DNA from: SG8-39 sp041558415
GTDB taxonomy: Bacteria; Pseudomonadota; Gammaproteobacteria; Burkholderiales; SG8-39
Length of the DNA stretch: 19,675 nt
Direction of reading: 5' to 3'
Assembly (NCBI GenBank): GCA_041558415.1
Contig: JBFFEY010000058.1
Span: forward strand, 1 to 19,675
Below are positions 1 through 6,246 of this stretch, one piece after another (within the stretch, counting starts at the first letter, position 1; each line of letters begins with the position of its first letter). Below the pieces are notes generated by a model. The model worked only from the letters and a program-made list of their open reading frames with translations, was not told where the DNA came from and searched no databases. Made by a program: the position numbers and the translations under genes.

Positions 1-15
1 CCGCGCTAAGCGCGG
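1..15. other. Short perfect hairpin at window edge, after dsbC
   Basis: The first 15 bases form a perfect 6-bp GC-only stem (CCGCGC / GCGCGG) with a TAA loop, just beyond the dsbC stop codon. It could be the stem of a terminator for the minus-strand ubiH-dsbC operon. It could also be coincidence in GC-rich DNA, or the tail of a plus-strand gene ending in the TAA at 7-9. A T-tract, if present, would lie outside the window. Confidence 0.25.
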
Positions 16-21
16 CGCCGC

Positions 22-765
22 TCAGTTCTTCTGGGTCGCGCCGCGCTCGTCGAGGGCGGCCGCGAGCCGCGCCGCCGACAGCCCGCCGCGCAGGCGCTCG
101 CCGCTGCTGAAAAACAGCGTCGGCGTCGAATTGATGCCGAGCTGGCGCCCGAGCAGCAACAGCTTCTCGATGGGCGTGTCGCACTTCGGGCTGGCGGTCG
201 GCCGCTGCTGGCGCAGCGCCAGATCCAGCCAGGCCTTGGCGCGGTCGGGCGAGCACCACACGGCGCGCGAGTGGTCCGACAGCTCGGGCCGGATGACCGG
301 GTACATGAACACGTAGATCGTGATGTCGTTGACCTGCACGAGCTCCTTTTCGAAGCGCTGGCAGGCCGGGCAATAGGGGTCGGAGAACATCGCCAGCACG
401 CGCCGCCCGTTACCGCGCTTGATGGTCACGGCCTGCTCAAGCGGCAGCGCCTTAAAGTCGATCGCTGACAGCTTCTGCAGCCGCTCTTCGGTGACGTTGC
501 GATCCGCGCGCGCGTCGTACAGGGTGCCCGAGATGATGTAGTGCGCCTTCGCATCCGTGTAGATGATCTGTGGGCCCTCCTGCGTGCGCAGGTGCACCTC
601 CCACAGCCCCGGCATCGGCGCGGGCTGCACGGATTCGATCTGCGCCGCGCCGAGCTTTGTCTGCACGACGCGACGGATCGTCTTGATCGTGTCTTCATCC
701 GCAGCAGCGGGCAGGGCCAGGCACAGCGTCACGCATAGCGCGGCGAATCGGGAAAGAGGTCTCAT
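22..765 (-). CDS. dsbC: Thiol:disulfide interchange protein DsbC
   Basis: Periplasmic disulfide isomerase of 247 residues that reshuffles wrong disulfides in exported proteins and is kept reduced by DsbD in characterised species. Residues 1-22 form a signal peptide (basic start, hydrophobic core, cleavage near AAA-D). A DsbC-type N-terminal dimerisation domain covers roughly 25-100 and a thioredoxin-fold domain roughly 115-240. The active site is C132-P-A-C135, and the cis-proline is in the STPT motif at P215. A second cysteine pair, C171 and C195, corresponds to the structural disulfide of the family. The CPAC active site differs from the CGYC of E. coli DsbC. The start is supported by a GGAG Shine-Dalgarno at 771-774 on the minus strand. 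The gene lies 22 bases downstream of the ubiquinone hydroxylase and is probably cotranscribed with it. DsbG is the alternative, but the size and second cysteine pair favour DsbC. Confidence 0.9.
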   Translation of the reverse strand: MRPLSRFAALCVTLCLALPAAADEDTIKTIRRVVQTKLGAAQIESVQPAPMPGLWEVHLRTQEGPQIIYTDAKAHYIISGTLYDARADRNVTEERLQKLSAIDFKALPLEQAVTIKRGNGRRVLAMFSDPYCPACQRFEKELVQVNDITIYVFMYPVIRPELSDHSRAVWCSPDRAKAWLDLALRQQRPTASPKCDTPIEKLLLLGRQLGINSTPTLFFSSGERLRGGLSAARLAAALDERGATQKN

Positions 766-787
766 TGCATCTCCAGAAAAACGCGCC

Positions 788-1951
788 TCAGCCGATCGCC
801 TGGCGCATGAGCAGGTTCTTTACGACCGGCAGCCGCCCGGTCAGATTCAATCCGAAATTGCGCAGCCGGCCAACGAACATGTCCGGCGATCCGAACAGCC
901 TGAAAAGGCCGTCCACCATCGTGTCCATGGCGAGGAGCGGCTCGGCGCGCGCGCGCTCATAGCGGCGCAGCAAGCGCAGCTCGCCGATGTCGCGCACCGG
1001 TTCGCGCTCGCGCATCAGCTGTGCCAGCGCGCGCGCATCCTGGAAACCCAGATTGGCGCCCTGCCCGGCGAGCGGGTGCACGACATGCGCGGCGTCGCCG
1101 ATCAGCGCGAGGCGCGGCGCCACGAGGCGGCCGGCCGCGATGCGTCGCAGGGGAAATGCACGCGGCGCACTGAGCAGCGAGAGCGCACCGAGCGCGCCGC
1201 CGGAGGCCGCCTCCACCTCGCGGCACAGTGCCTCGGCATCGAGCTGCATCAGCCGCTCCGCCGTGCGCTCCGGCAACGACCACACCATCGACAGCTGCTC
1301 GCCCGGCAGCGGCAACAGCGCGAGAATCGGGCCGCCCTGAAACCACTGCCGCGCGACGTTGTCATGCGGCCGCTCGCAGGCAAAATTCGCGACCACCGCC
1401 TGCTGGCCATAGGGGCGCGCGCGCGCTTCGATCCCGGCCATGGCGCGCAGCGGCGAGCCCGCGCCGTCTGCCGCGACGACCAGGCGCGCGCTCAGCCTGC
1501 GACCATCCTCGAGGCGCAAGCGGGCCGCATCCTCGCTTACGTCGAAAGCCGTGCAGCGCGCCGCGGTGAGCAGCTCGCAGCGCTCGCGGTGCTCGAGCGC
1601 GGCCCACAGCGCGGCCTGCAGCGCGGCATCCTCGACGATCCAGGCGAGCTCACTGACGCCTGCGCGGTAGGCGTCGAACTCGAGCCGTGCGCGCCCATCA
1701 TCGCCGTGCACCTGCATGGCGGTCACGGGTGTGAGGCGGCGCTCGGGAATGCGCTGCCAGACGCGCAAGGCGCGCAGGAAGGCGACGTTGCCGGGACTGA
1801 TCGCGTAGATCCGGGCGCCGAAGGCCGCGTCCTCGGCCGGCGCCGGCGGCGGCGGCTGCGACGCCAGCACGGCGACCGACAACTCCGGCACGGCGCGCGC
1901 GAAGGCGAGCCCCACGAGCCCGGCACCGACCACGGCGATGTCCACGTTCAT
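788..1951 (-). CDS. UbiH/UbiF/COQ6-family FAD-dependent ubiquinone hydroxylase
   Basis: Flavoprotein monooxygenase of 387 residues that should hydroxylate the aromatic ring of a ubiquinone precursor, using FAD, NAD(P)H and oxygen at the inner membrane. Visible motifs are the N-terminal Rossmann GAGLVG at 9-14 binding the FAD ADP moiety, the family DG motif (ADGAGS) at 161-166, and the GD motif (IGDAAH) at 284-289 followed by HPLAGQGANLG. The length is normal for the family (about 390). Which ring position it attacks (UbiH, UbiF, UbiI or UbiM type) cannot be read from motifs alone, so no symbol is given. It is the first gene of a minus-strand pair with dsbC. A TAGAAT -10 hexamer ends only six bases before the ATG and no Shine-Dalgarno is visible, so the transcript may be leaderless. 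Confidence 0.87.
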   Translation of the reverse strand: MNVDIAVVGAGLVGLAFARAVPELSVAVLASQPPPPAPAEDAAFGARIYAISPGNVAFLRALRVWQRIPERRLTPVTAMQVHGDDGRARLEFDAYRAGVSELAWIVEDAALQAALWAALEHRERCELLTAARCTAFDVSEDAARLRLEDGRRLSARLVVAADGAGSPLRAMAGIEARARPYGQQAVVANFACERPHDNVARQWFQGGPILALLPLPGEQLSMVWSLPERTAERLMQLDAEALCREVEAASGGALGALSLLSAPRAFPLRRIAAGRLVAPRLALIGDAAHVVHPLAGQGANLGFQDARALAQLMREREPVRDIGELRLLRRYERARAEPLLAMDTMVDGLFRLFGSPDMFVGRLRNFGLNLTGRLPVVKNLLMRQAIG

Positions 1952-1957
1952 GTGCGC

Positions 1958-1963
1958 ATTCTA
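1958..1963 (-). promoter_or_regulatory. Candidate -10 element of ubiH-like gene
   Basis: TAGAAT on the minus strand, six bases before the hydroxylase ATG, in an otherwise GC-dominated stretch. No clear -35 is present at a 16-18 base spacing. If used, transcription would begin at or next to the start codon. Confidence 0.4.
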
Positions 1964-1996
1964 GCGAGCGCGCCGCCGTCGCGCCGCGCGGATGGC

Positions 1997-2026
1997 TTGA
2001 CCCGCCACCCGCGCGAGGGCGACAAT
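1997..2026 (+). promoter_or_regulatory. Sigma70-type promoter of tRNA-Met
   Basis: TTGACC (-35, 1997-2002) and GACAAT (-10, 2021-2026) are separated by 18 bases. The -10 ends 16 bases before the mature tRNA 5' end, giving a leader of about 9-10 bases, as expected for a tRNA precursor. This is the best-matched -35/-10 pair found in the window. Confidence 0.65.
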
Positions 2027-2042
2027 CCATTCCCTTTCCCGG

Positions 2043-2119
2043 GGCGAATTAGCTCAGTTGGTTAGAGCAGCGGAATCATAATCCGTGGGTCCGGGGTTCG
2101 AGTCCCTGATTCGCCACCA
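2043..2119 (+). tRNA. tRNA-Met (anticodon CAU)
   Basis: A complete 77-base cloverleaf with encoded CCA. The acceptor stem GGCGAAT pairs with ATTCGCC (2109-2115). The D-arm has GCTC/GAGC. The anticodon stem GCGGA/TCCGT (one G-U pair) closes the loop ATCATAA with CAT at positions 34-36. The T-arm has the TTCGAGT loop, and ACCA ends the gene. CAU tRNAs can be initiator Met, elongator Met or lysidine-modified Ile. The fully paired first acceptor base pair (G-C) argues against initiator, and the overall sequence resembles elongator Met of betaproteobacteria. The tRNA-Ile2 alternative cannot be fully excluded by eye. It has its own promoter and no obvious intrinsic terminator. Confidence 0.93.
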
Positions 2120-2148
2120 TTTCTTCTGTAGCCCTTTTTCTCCGGGCC

Positions 2149-2185
2149 CGTGCCGGCCTGATCGCGCAGGGCGCCGGCAGGCACG
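2149..2185. other. GC-rich imperfect hairpin downstream of tRNA-Met
   Basis: CGTGCC (2149-2154) pairs with GGCACG (2180-2185). A competing inner pairing is TGCCGGC (2151-2157) with GCCGGCA (2173-2179), a perfect 7-bp inverted repeat with a 15-base loop. It lies 30 bases past the tRNA and directly before the TACAAT hexamer at 2188. There is no T-tract after it, so it is not a classical intrinsic terminator. It may help tRNA 3' processing or weakly terminate. Confidence 0.25.
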
Positions 2186-2187
2186 CG

Positions 2188-2193
2188 TACAAT
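2188..2193 (+). promoter_or_regulatory. Candidate -10 element before the small exported protein and miaB
   Basis: TACAAT, one mismatch from TATAAT, 31 bases before the ATG of the small exported protein. No recognisable -35 is placed correctly. It could drive the exported protein and miaB separately from the tRNA promoter. Confidence 0.4.
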
Positions 2194-2224
2194 GCGGCCC
2201 GTTGACGACCGACCGGCTTGAACG

Positions 2225-2554
2225 ATGATGTCCTGGCCCACAGTACGACGTGTCGCCGCTGCCTTCGCGGGCCTGCTGGTGGCCGCCTCCGCGGCGGCGC
2301 AGCTGCGCACCATCCCGGTGACCGCCGAGCGCGGCGTGATGAGCCACGTCAGCGGCATGATGGTGTCGTTGAACGGTGAGCGCCTGCTGCTCGCAACCGG
2401 GGCGCAAATCCGCGATACGTCGAACCGCATCATTCTTCCGACGACGTTGCCGCCCGACTCGCGGGTGAAGTACACGCTCGATGTGCAGGGCCAGGTGCAC
2501 CGCGTGTGGATCCTGTCGCCCGCGGAAGCCGCGCAGCCCGACCCCAACAAGTGA
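2225..2554 (+). CDS. Small exported protein of unknown function
   Basis: A 109-residue protein that I cannot assign to a named family. Residues 1-26 form a clear Sec signal peptide: two arginines, a hydrophobic alanine/leucine/valine core, then AAAQ near residue 26. The mature part is about 83 residues with no cysteine and no membrane segment. It has alternating hydrophobic residues suggesting a small beta-rich domain, and a distinctive end around residues 85-102 (YTLDVQGQVHRVWILSP), followed by an acidic/proline tail. Two ATG codons are adjacent (2225 and 2228), and neither has a good Shine-Dalgarno. Its stop codon overlaps an in-frame GTG of miaB, so the two genes are probably cotranscribed. 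Function unknown; a periplasmic location is inferred from the signal peptide only. Confidence 0.75.
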   Translation: MMSWPTVRRVAAAFAGLLVAASAAAQLRTIPVTAERGVMSHVSGMMVSLNGERLLLATGAQIRDTSNRIILPTTLPPDSRVKYTLDVQGQVHRVWILSPAEAAQPDPNK

Positions 2555-2560
2555 GCGCGC

Positions 2561-2565
2561 GGAGG
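2561..2565 (+). promoter_or_regulatory. Shine-Dalgarno that sets the miaB start
   Basis: GGAGG, six bases before the GTG at 2572. It selects this GTG over the upstream in-frame GTG at 2551 and the ATG at 2506, which lies inside the preceding gene. Confidence 0.75.
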
Positions 2566-2571
2566 CCTCGC

Positions 2572-3918
2572 GTGGGCGGTAAGCTGCACATCCGCACCTT
2601 CGGCTGCCAGATGAATGCCTACGACTCACAGCGCATGGCCGATGCGCTTGCGGCGAGCGATGGGCTCGCGCCGACCGAGCGGGCCGAAGACGCGGACGTC
2701 ATCGTCTTCAATACCTGTTCCGTGCGCGAAAAGGCGCAGGAAAAGGTATTTGCCGACCTGGGACGCATCCGTCGGCTGAAGCGCGCCAACCCCGCGCTCG
2801 TGGTGGCCGTGGGCGGCTGCGTGGCGAGCCAGGAAGGCGCCGCGATCGTCGCGCGCGCACCGTTCGTCGACGTGGTGTTCGGTCCGCAGACCCTGCATCG
2901 CCTGCCCGAGCTGATCCGTCGCCGCCGCAGCTCCGGGAAAGCACAGATCGACATCAGTTTTCCCGAGATCGAGAAATTCGACCATCTGCCGGCGCCGCGC
3001 GTCGACGGGGGAACGGCCTTCGTCTCGATCATGGAAGGCTGCAGCAAGTACTGCAGCTTCTGCGTCGTGCCGTACACGCGCGGCCCCGAGGTTTCGCGTC
3101 CCTTCGACGACGTGGTCGCCGAGATCGCGGACCTCGCGGCGCAGGGCGTGCGCGAAGTGACGCTGCTCGGCCAGAACGTAAACGCCTGGCGCGCGCCGAT
3201 CGACGGCGCGCCGGCCGATTTCGCCGCCCTGCTCGGCTACGTCGCCGACATCGAGGGCATCGAGCGCATCCGCTACACGACTTCGCACCCGCGCGAATTC
3301 ACCCCGCGCCTGATCGACGCGCACCGCGATCTGCCGCAGCTCGCGAGGCACGTGCATCTGCCCGTGCAGTCCGGCTCGGACCGCATCCTCGCGGCCATGA
3401 AGCGCGGCTACACCGCGCTCGAGTACCGCTCGATCGCGCGCCGCCTGCGCGCGGCGCGGCCGGGCATCAGTTTGTCGTCGGATTTCATCGTCGGCTTTCC
3501 CGGCGAGAGCGAAGCCGATTTCGAAGCGACGCTCGCGCTGGTGCGCGAGGTCGGTTTCGACGCCTCGTTTTCCTTCGTCTACAGCCCGCGCCCCGGCACG
3601 CCGGCCGCTGATCTTCCCGACGCGCTGCCGCGCGAGGGGAAGCTGGCGCGCCTGCAGCGGCTGCAGGCCGAAATCGAGGCGCAGGCCGCGGCGATCCGTG
3701 CGGCAAAGGTCGGATCGGTCGAGCGCGTGCTGGTCGAGGGCCCGTCGAAGAAGAGCCCCGACGAGCTGAGCGGCCGCACCAGCAGCCATCACGTGGTGAA
3801 TTTCCGCGGCGACGCGGGCCTCATCGGCCGCTTCGTCGACGTGCGCATCGACGCCGCCCTGCCGCACTCGCTGCGCGGATCTCTGGAAGCCGACCACGGC
3901 CTTGAGCGCGCGGCCTAG
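2572..3918 (+). CDS. miaB: tRNA-2-methylthio-N6-dimethylallyladenosine synthase MiaB
   Basis: Radical-SAM methylthiotransferase that adds a methylthio group to i6A37 of tRNAs reading UNN codons. From the GTG start the protein has 448 residues, normal for the family. The N-terminal domain holds the three ligands of the auxiliary [4Fe-4S] cluster: C12 (FGCQMN), C49 (NTCSVRE) and C83 (GGCVASQ). The radical-SAM cluster motif CSKYCSFC gives C157, C161 and C164. The SAM-binding barrel follows, with HLPVQSGSD and SSDFIVGFPGE. A TRAM-type RNA-binding domain covers roughly the last 70 residues. NTCSVRE and CSKYCSFC distinguish MiaB from RimO and MtaB. The GTG start was chosen for its GGAGG Shine-Dalgarno and because the protein then begins directly with the conserved first strand. 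It is followed after 39 bases by phoH, an association common in proteobacteria. Confidence 0.96.
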   Translation: MGGKLHIRTFGCQMNAYDSQRMADALAASDGLAPTERAEDADVIVFNTCSVREKAQEKVFADLGRIRRLKRANPALVVAVGGCVASQEGAAIVARAPFVDVVFGPQTLHRLPELIRRRRSSGKAQIDISFPEIEKFDHLPAPRVDGGTAFVSIMEGCSKYCSFCVVPYTRGPEVSRPFDDVVAEIADLAAQGVREVTLLGQNVNAWRAPIDGAPADFAALLGYVADIEGIERIRYTTSHPREFTPRLIDAHRDLPQLARHVHLPVQSGSDRILAAMKRGYTALEYRSIARRLRAARPGISLSSDFIVGFPGESEADFEATLALVREVGFDASFSFVYSPRPGTPAADLPDALPREGKLARLQRLQAEIEAQAAAIRAAKVGSVERVLVEGPSKKSPDELSGRTSSHHVVNFRGDAGLIGRFVDVRIDAALPHSLRGSLEADHGLERAA

Positions 3919-3957
3919 CACAGCGCGCAGGGCACGGCGCGGCAAGCGAGCGCGCGG

Positions 3958-4932
3958 ATGAGCCGCGCGGTCAGCACCCGGCCGGTACAACTCCGGCTAG
4001 AGCCGCTCGACAACCAGCGGCTCGCGCGGCTGTGCGGCGCGCTCGACGCGAATCTGCGTCAGATCGAGTCCGCGCTCGACGTTTCGATCGCGCGGCGCGG
4101 CGCGGTGTTCACGGTGCGCGGCGAGGCGCGTCAGGCGGCGCGCGCGGCGCAGGCCCTCGAGGGCTTCTATGCGCGCGCCACCGAAGACCTTTCGATCGAC
4201 GACGTCCAGCTCGGCCTTGCCGAGCTGATGCAGGGCCTGCCCGGCTCGCCGCCGGCGCCGGGCCCGCAGCTGCTCACCCGGCGTGCCGACCTGCACGGCC
4301 GCACGCCGCACCAGGTGCAGTACCTCGAGAACATCCTGGCGCACGACGTGACCTTCGGCATCGGCCCGGCCGGCACCGGCAAGACCTACCTCGCGGTGGC
4401 CTGCGCGGTCGACGCGCTCGAGCGCGACAGCGTGAAGCGCATCGTGCTCGTGCGTCCCGCGGTCGAGGCGGGCGAGCGGCTCGGCTTCCTGCCGGGCGAC
4501 CTGGCGCAGAAAGTCGATCCCTACCTGCGTCCGCTGTACGACGCGCTCTACGACCTGATGGGCTTCGACAAGACCGGCCGGCTGCTCGAGCGCGGTTCGA
4601 TCGAGCTCGCGCCGCTGGCCTATATGCGCGGCCGCACGCTCAACCAGGCGTTCATCATTCTCGACGAGGCGCAGAACACCACGCCCGAACAGATGAAGAT
4701 GTTCCTCACGCGCATCGGCTTCGGCGCCAAGGCCGTGGTCACCGGCGACATCACCCAGATCGACCTGGCGCGCGGCCAGAAAAGCGGCCTGATCGAGGCG
4801 CGACGCATCCTCGCCGGCGTGCGCGGCATCGCCTTCACCGAATTCGGCGCCAAGGACGTCGTGCGCCATCCGCTGGTGGCACGCATCATCGATGCCTACG
4901 AAAAGCGCTCCGCCCGCGGCTCCGAGACGTAA
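3958..4932 (+). CDS. ybeZ: PhoH-like ATPase (YbeZ)
   Basis: Cytoplasmic P-loop ATPase of the PhoH/YbeZ family, 324 residues, thought to act with YbeY in RNA metabolism. Residues 1-75 form a small N-terminal domain typical of YbeZ. The Walker A motif GPAGTGKT is at 136-143, and Walker B with a hydrophobic run ending LDEAQN is at 231-240 (D236, E237). A helicase-like TGDITQIDL sensor motif follows at about residues 262-270. The ATG has only a weak purine stretch upstream. The gene overlaps ybeY by 41 bases, consistent with coupled translation of the two proteins, which are reported to interact in E. coli. Nothing in the sequence shows phosphate regulation; the PhoH name is historical. Confidence 0.94.
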   Translation: MSRAVSTRPVQLRLEPLDNQRLARLCGALDANLRQIESALDVSIARRGAVFTVRGEARQAARAAQALEGFYARATEDLSIDDVQLGLAELMQGLPGSPPAPGPQLLTRRADLHGRTPHQVQYLENILAHDVTFGIGPAGTGKTYLAVACAVDALERDSVKRIVLVRPAVEAGERLGFLPGDLAQKVDPYLRPLYDALYDLMGFDKTGRLLERGSIELAPLAYMRGRTLNQAFIILDEAQNTTPEQMKMFLTRIGFGAKAVVTGDITQIDLARGQKSGLIEARRILAGVRGIAFTEFGAKDVVRHPLVARIIDAYEKRSARGSET

Positions 4933-5392
4933 GCCGCAGGTCAGGATCCACGTGCAGCGCCGCGCGCGCGCGCGCGGCATGCCAAGCGAGCGCCGGCTGC
5001 GCGCCTGGGCGCGCGCTGCCTGCCCGGCGCGTGCCGAGGTGACCCTGCGCATCGTCGGCGCACGCGAAGCCGAAACACTCAATCGTCGCTACCGCGGGCG
5101 CGGCAGCGCGACGAACGTGCTCTCCTTCCCTTATGCGGAGGGCGCGGCGCTGCACGGCGACCTCGTGCTGTGCCACCCGGTGGTGCTGCGCGAGGCACGC
5201 GCCCAGGGCAAGCCAAGCGATGCGCACTATGCGCATCTGGTGGTGCACGGCATCCTGCACCTGCGCGGTTACGATCACGCGCGGCGTGCCGACGCGGCAC
5301 GCATGGAAGCGGCCGAGCGGCGCATCCTGCGCCGGCTCGGCGTGCCCGACCCCTACGTCCTGCCGGCGGGAGCACCACGCCGGCCGCGGTAG
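4892..5392 (+). CDS. ybeY: Endoribonuclease / rRNA maturation factor YbeY
   Basis: Single-strand endoribonuclease (UPF0054) needed for 16S rRNA 3'-end maturation and ribosome quality control. The zinc motif HGILHLRGYDH supplies H119, H123 and H129. The conserved TNVLSFP is at 74-80 and a GDLVLC strand follows at 89-94. At 166 residues it is slightly longer than E. coli YbeY (155), with a basic, arginine-rich N-terminus. The start is uncertain. ATG 4892 lies inside ybeZ and lacks a clear Shine-Dalgarno. GTG 4952 and ATG 4979 are in frame, but starting at 4979 would remove the expected first beta strand (VRIHVQ). The N-terminal coding region contains an uninterrupted (CG)8 tract at 4961-4976. 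The TAG stop forms the first half of a TAGAAT hexamer that may be the corC promoter. Confidence 0.93.
   Translation: MPTKSAPPAAPRRKPQVRIHVQRRARARGMPSERRLRAWARAACPARAEVTLRIVGAREAETLNRRYRGRGSATNVLSFPYAEGAALHGDLVLCHPVVLREARAQGKPSDAHYAHLVVHGILHLRGYDHARRADAARMEAAERRILRRLGVPDPYVLPAGAPRRPR
4961..4976. repeat. (CG)8 dinucleotide tract in ybeY
   Basis: Sixteen bases of uninterrupted CG repeat inside the N-terminal coding region of ybeY, translated in frame as alternating Arg and Ala. Such tracts can slip during replication or be misread in sequencing. The ybeY frame is intact through the tract in this copy. Confidence 0.8.
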
Positions 5393-5395
5393 AAT
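5390..5395 (+). promoter_or_regulatory. Candidate -10 element upstream of corC
   Basis: TAGAAT, whose first three bases are the ybeY stop codon, 28 bases before the corC ATG. No good -35 is visible inside ybeY. The same hexamer occurs in the same arrangement at the end of lnt. Confidence 0.35.
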
Positions 5396-5423
5396 GGGGT
5401 CCGCGTCGAGCGGCGCGCCTTGC

Positions 5424-6245
5424 ATGAACGACCCTTCGAATCCGAGTTTGCTGGAACGCCTCTCGGCGCTCCTCATGCGCGAGCCCGAGGACCGCGAACA
5501 GCTGATTCGGCTGCTGCGCTCGGCGCACGATCGCGACCTGCTGGACGCGGATGCGCTCTCGATCATCGAGGGCGCGCTGACCGTCTCCGAGATGCGGGTG
5601 CGCGACATCATGATTCCGCGCGCGCAGATGGACGTCATCGACATCAACGAGCCGGTCGAGACCTTCATCCCGCAGGTCATCTCGACGGCGCACTCGCGCT
5701 TTCCGGTCATCGACGAGAACCGCGATGACGTGATCGGCATCCTGCTGGCGAAGGACCTGCTGCGCTACTACGCGGGCGAGGAGGAGTTCAACGTGCGCGA
5801 CATGCTGCGGCCGGCGGTCTTCGTGCCGGAGTCGAAGCCGCTCAACGTGCTGCTGCGCGAGTTCCGCGCCACGCGCAATCACATGGCGATCGTGGCCGAC
5901 GAGTACGGCGGCGTCGCGGGCCTGGTCACGATCGAAGACGTGCTCGAGCAGATCGTCGGCGAGATCGAGGACGAGTACGATTTCGACGAGGTCGCCGACA
6001 ACATCATCGCCGAGCCCGGCGGCCGCTACCGGGTCAAGGCGCTGACGCAGATTGCCGATTTCAACGCCGCCTTCGGCACGCACTTTCCGGACGAGGAATT
6101 CGACACGGTCGGCGGGCTGGTGATCGCCGAACTCGGGCGCGTGCCGAAGCGCGGCGATACGCTGACCGTGCAGGGTCTGCGCTTTCACGTGCGCAACGCG
6201 GACAGCCGGCGCGTGCACACGCTCGTCGTCGAAAAGGTGAACTGA
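5424..6245 (+). CDS. corC: CBS-domain protein CorC/YbeX
   Basis: Cytoplasmic 273-residue protein of the HlyC/CorC family, linked to magnesium/cobalt efflux and, next to ybeY, to ribosome homeostasis. It has an N-terminal helical segment (1-55) and tandem CBS domains at about 62-120 (MIPRAQMDVID, SRFPVIDE, GILLAKDLL) and 125-182 (FVPESKPL, MAIVADEYGGVAGLVTIEDVLEQIVGEI). A C-terminal CorC_HlyC domain follows at about 195-270. No membrane helices are present, so this is the soluble YbeX/CorC type and not the membrane-bound YfjD/CorB type. The ATG at 5424 was chosen because the family begins shortly before the SLLERL segment and the reading frame upstream of it lies over ybeY. No clear Shine-Dalgarno is visible. 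The ybeZ-ybeY-corC-lnt order matches E. coli and many other proteobacteria. Confidence 0.93.
   Translation: MNDPSNPSLLERLSALLMREPEDREQLIRLLRSAHDRDLLDADALSIIEGALTVSEMRVRDIMIPRAQMDVIDINEPVETFIPQVISTAHSRFPVIDENRDDVIGILLAKDLLRYYAGEEEFNVRDMLRPAVFVPESKPLNVLLREFRATRNHMAIVADEYGGVAGLVTIEDVLEQIVGEIEDEYDFDEVADNIIAEPGGRYRVKALTQIADFNAAFGTHFPDEEFDTVGGLVIAELGRVPKRGDTLTVQGLRFHVRNADSRRVHTLVVEKVN
6235..6240 (+). promoter_or_regulatory. Shine-Dalgarno supporting the lnt GTG start
   Basis: AGGTGA within the last codons of corC, six bases before the GTG at 6247. It favours this start over the in-frame ATG at 6289, which has only a weak purine stretch before it. Confidence 0.5.
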
Positions 6246-6246
6246 G

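Noticed and set aside
563..2065. Plus-strand open frame of 500 codons across dsbC and the hydroxylase
   Set aside because: It runs antisense to two genes with clear catalytic motifs and has no recognisable domain.
2131..2147. GCCC-TTTTT-GGGC as a tRNA terminator
   Set aside because: The stem is only four base pairs and the T-run is in the loop, not after the stem, so it does not fit intrinsic termination.
5133..5423. N-terminal extension of the corC reading frame
   Set aside because: It overlaps the conserved zinc-motif region of ybeY in another frame and has no similarity to CorC proteins, which start near the ATG at 5424.
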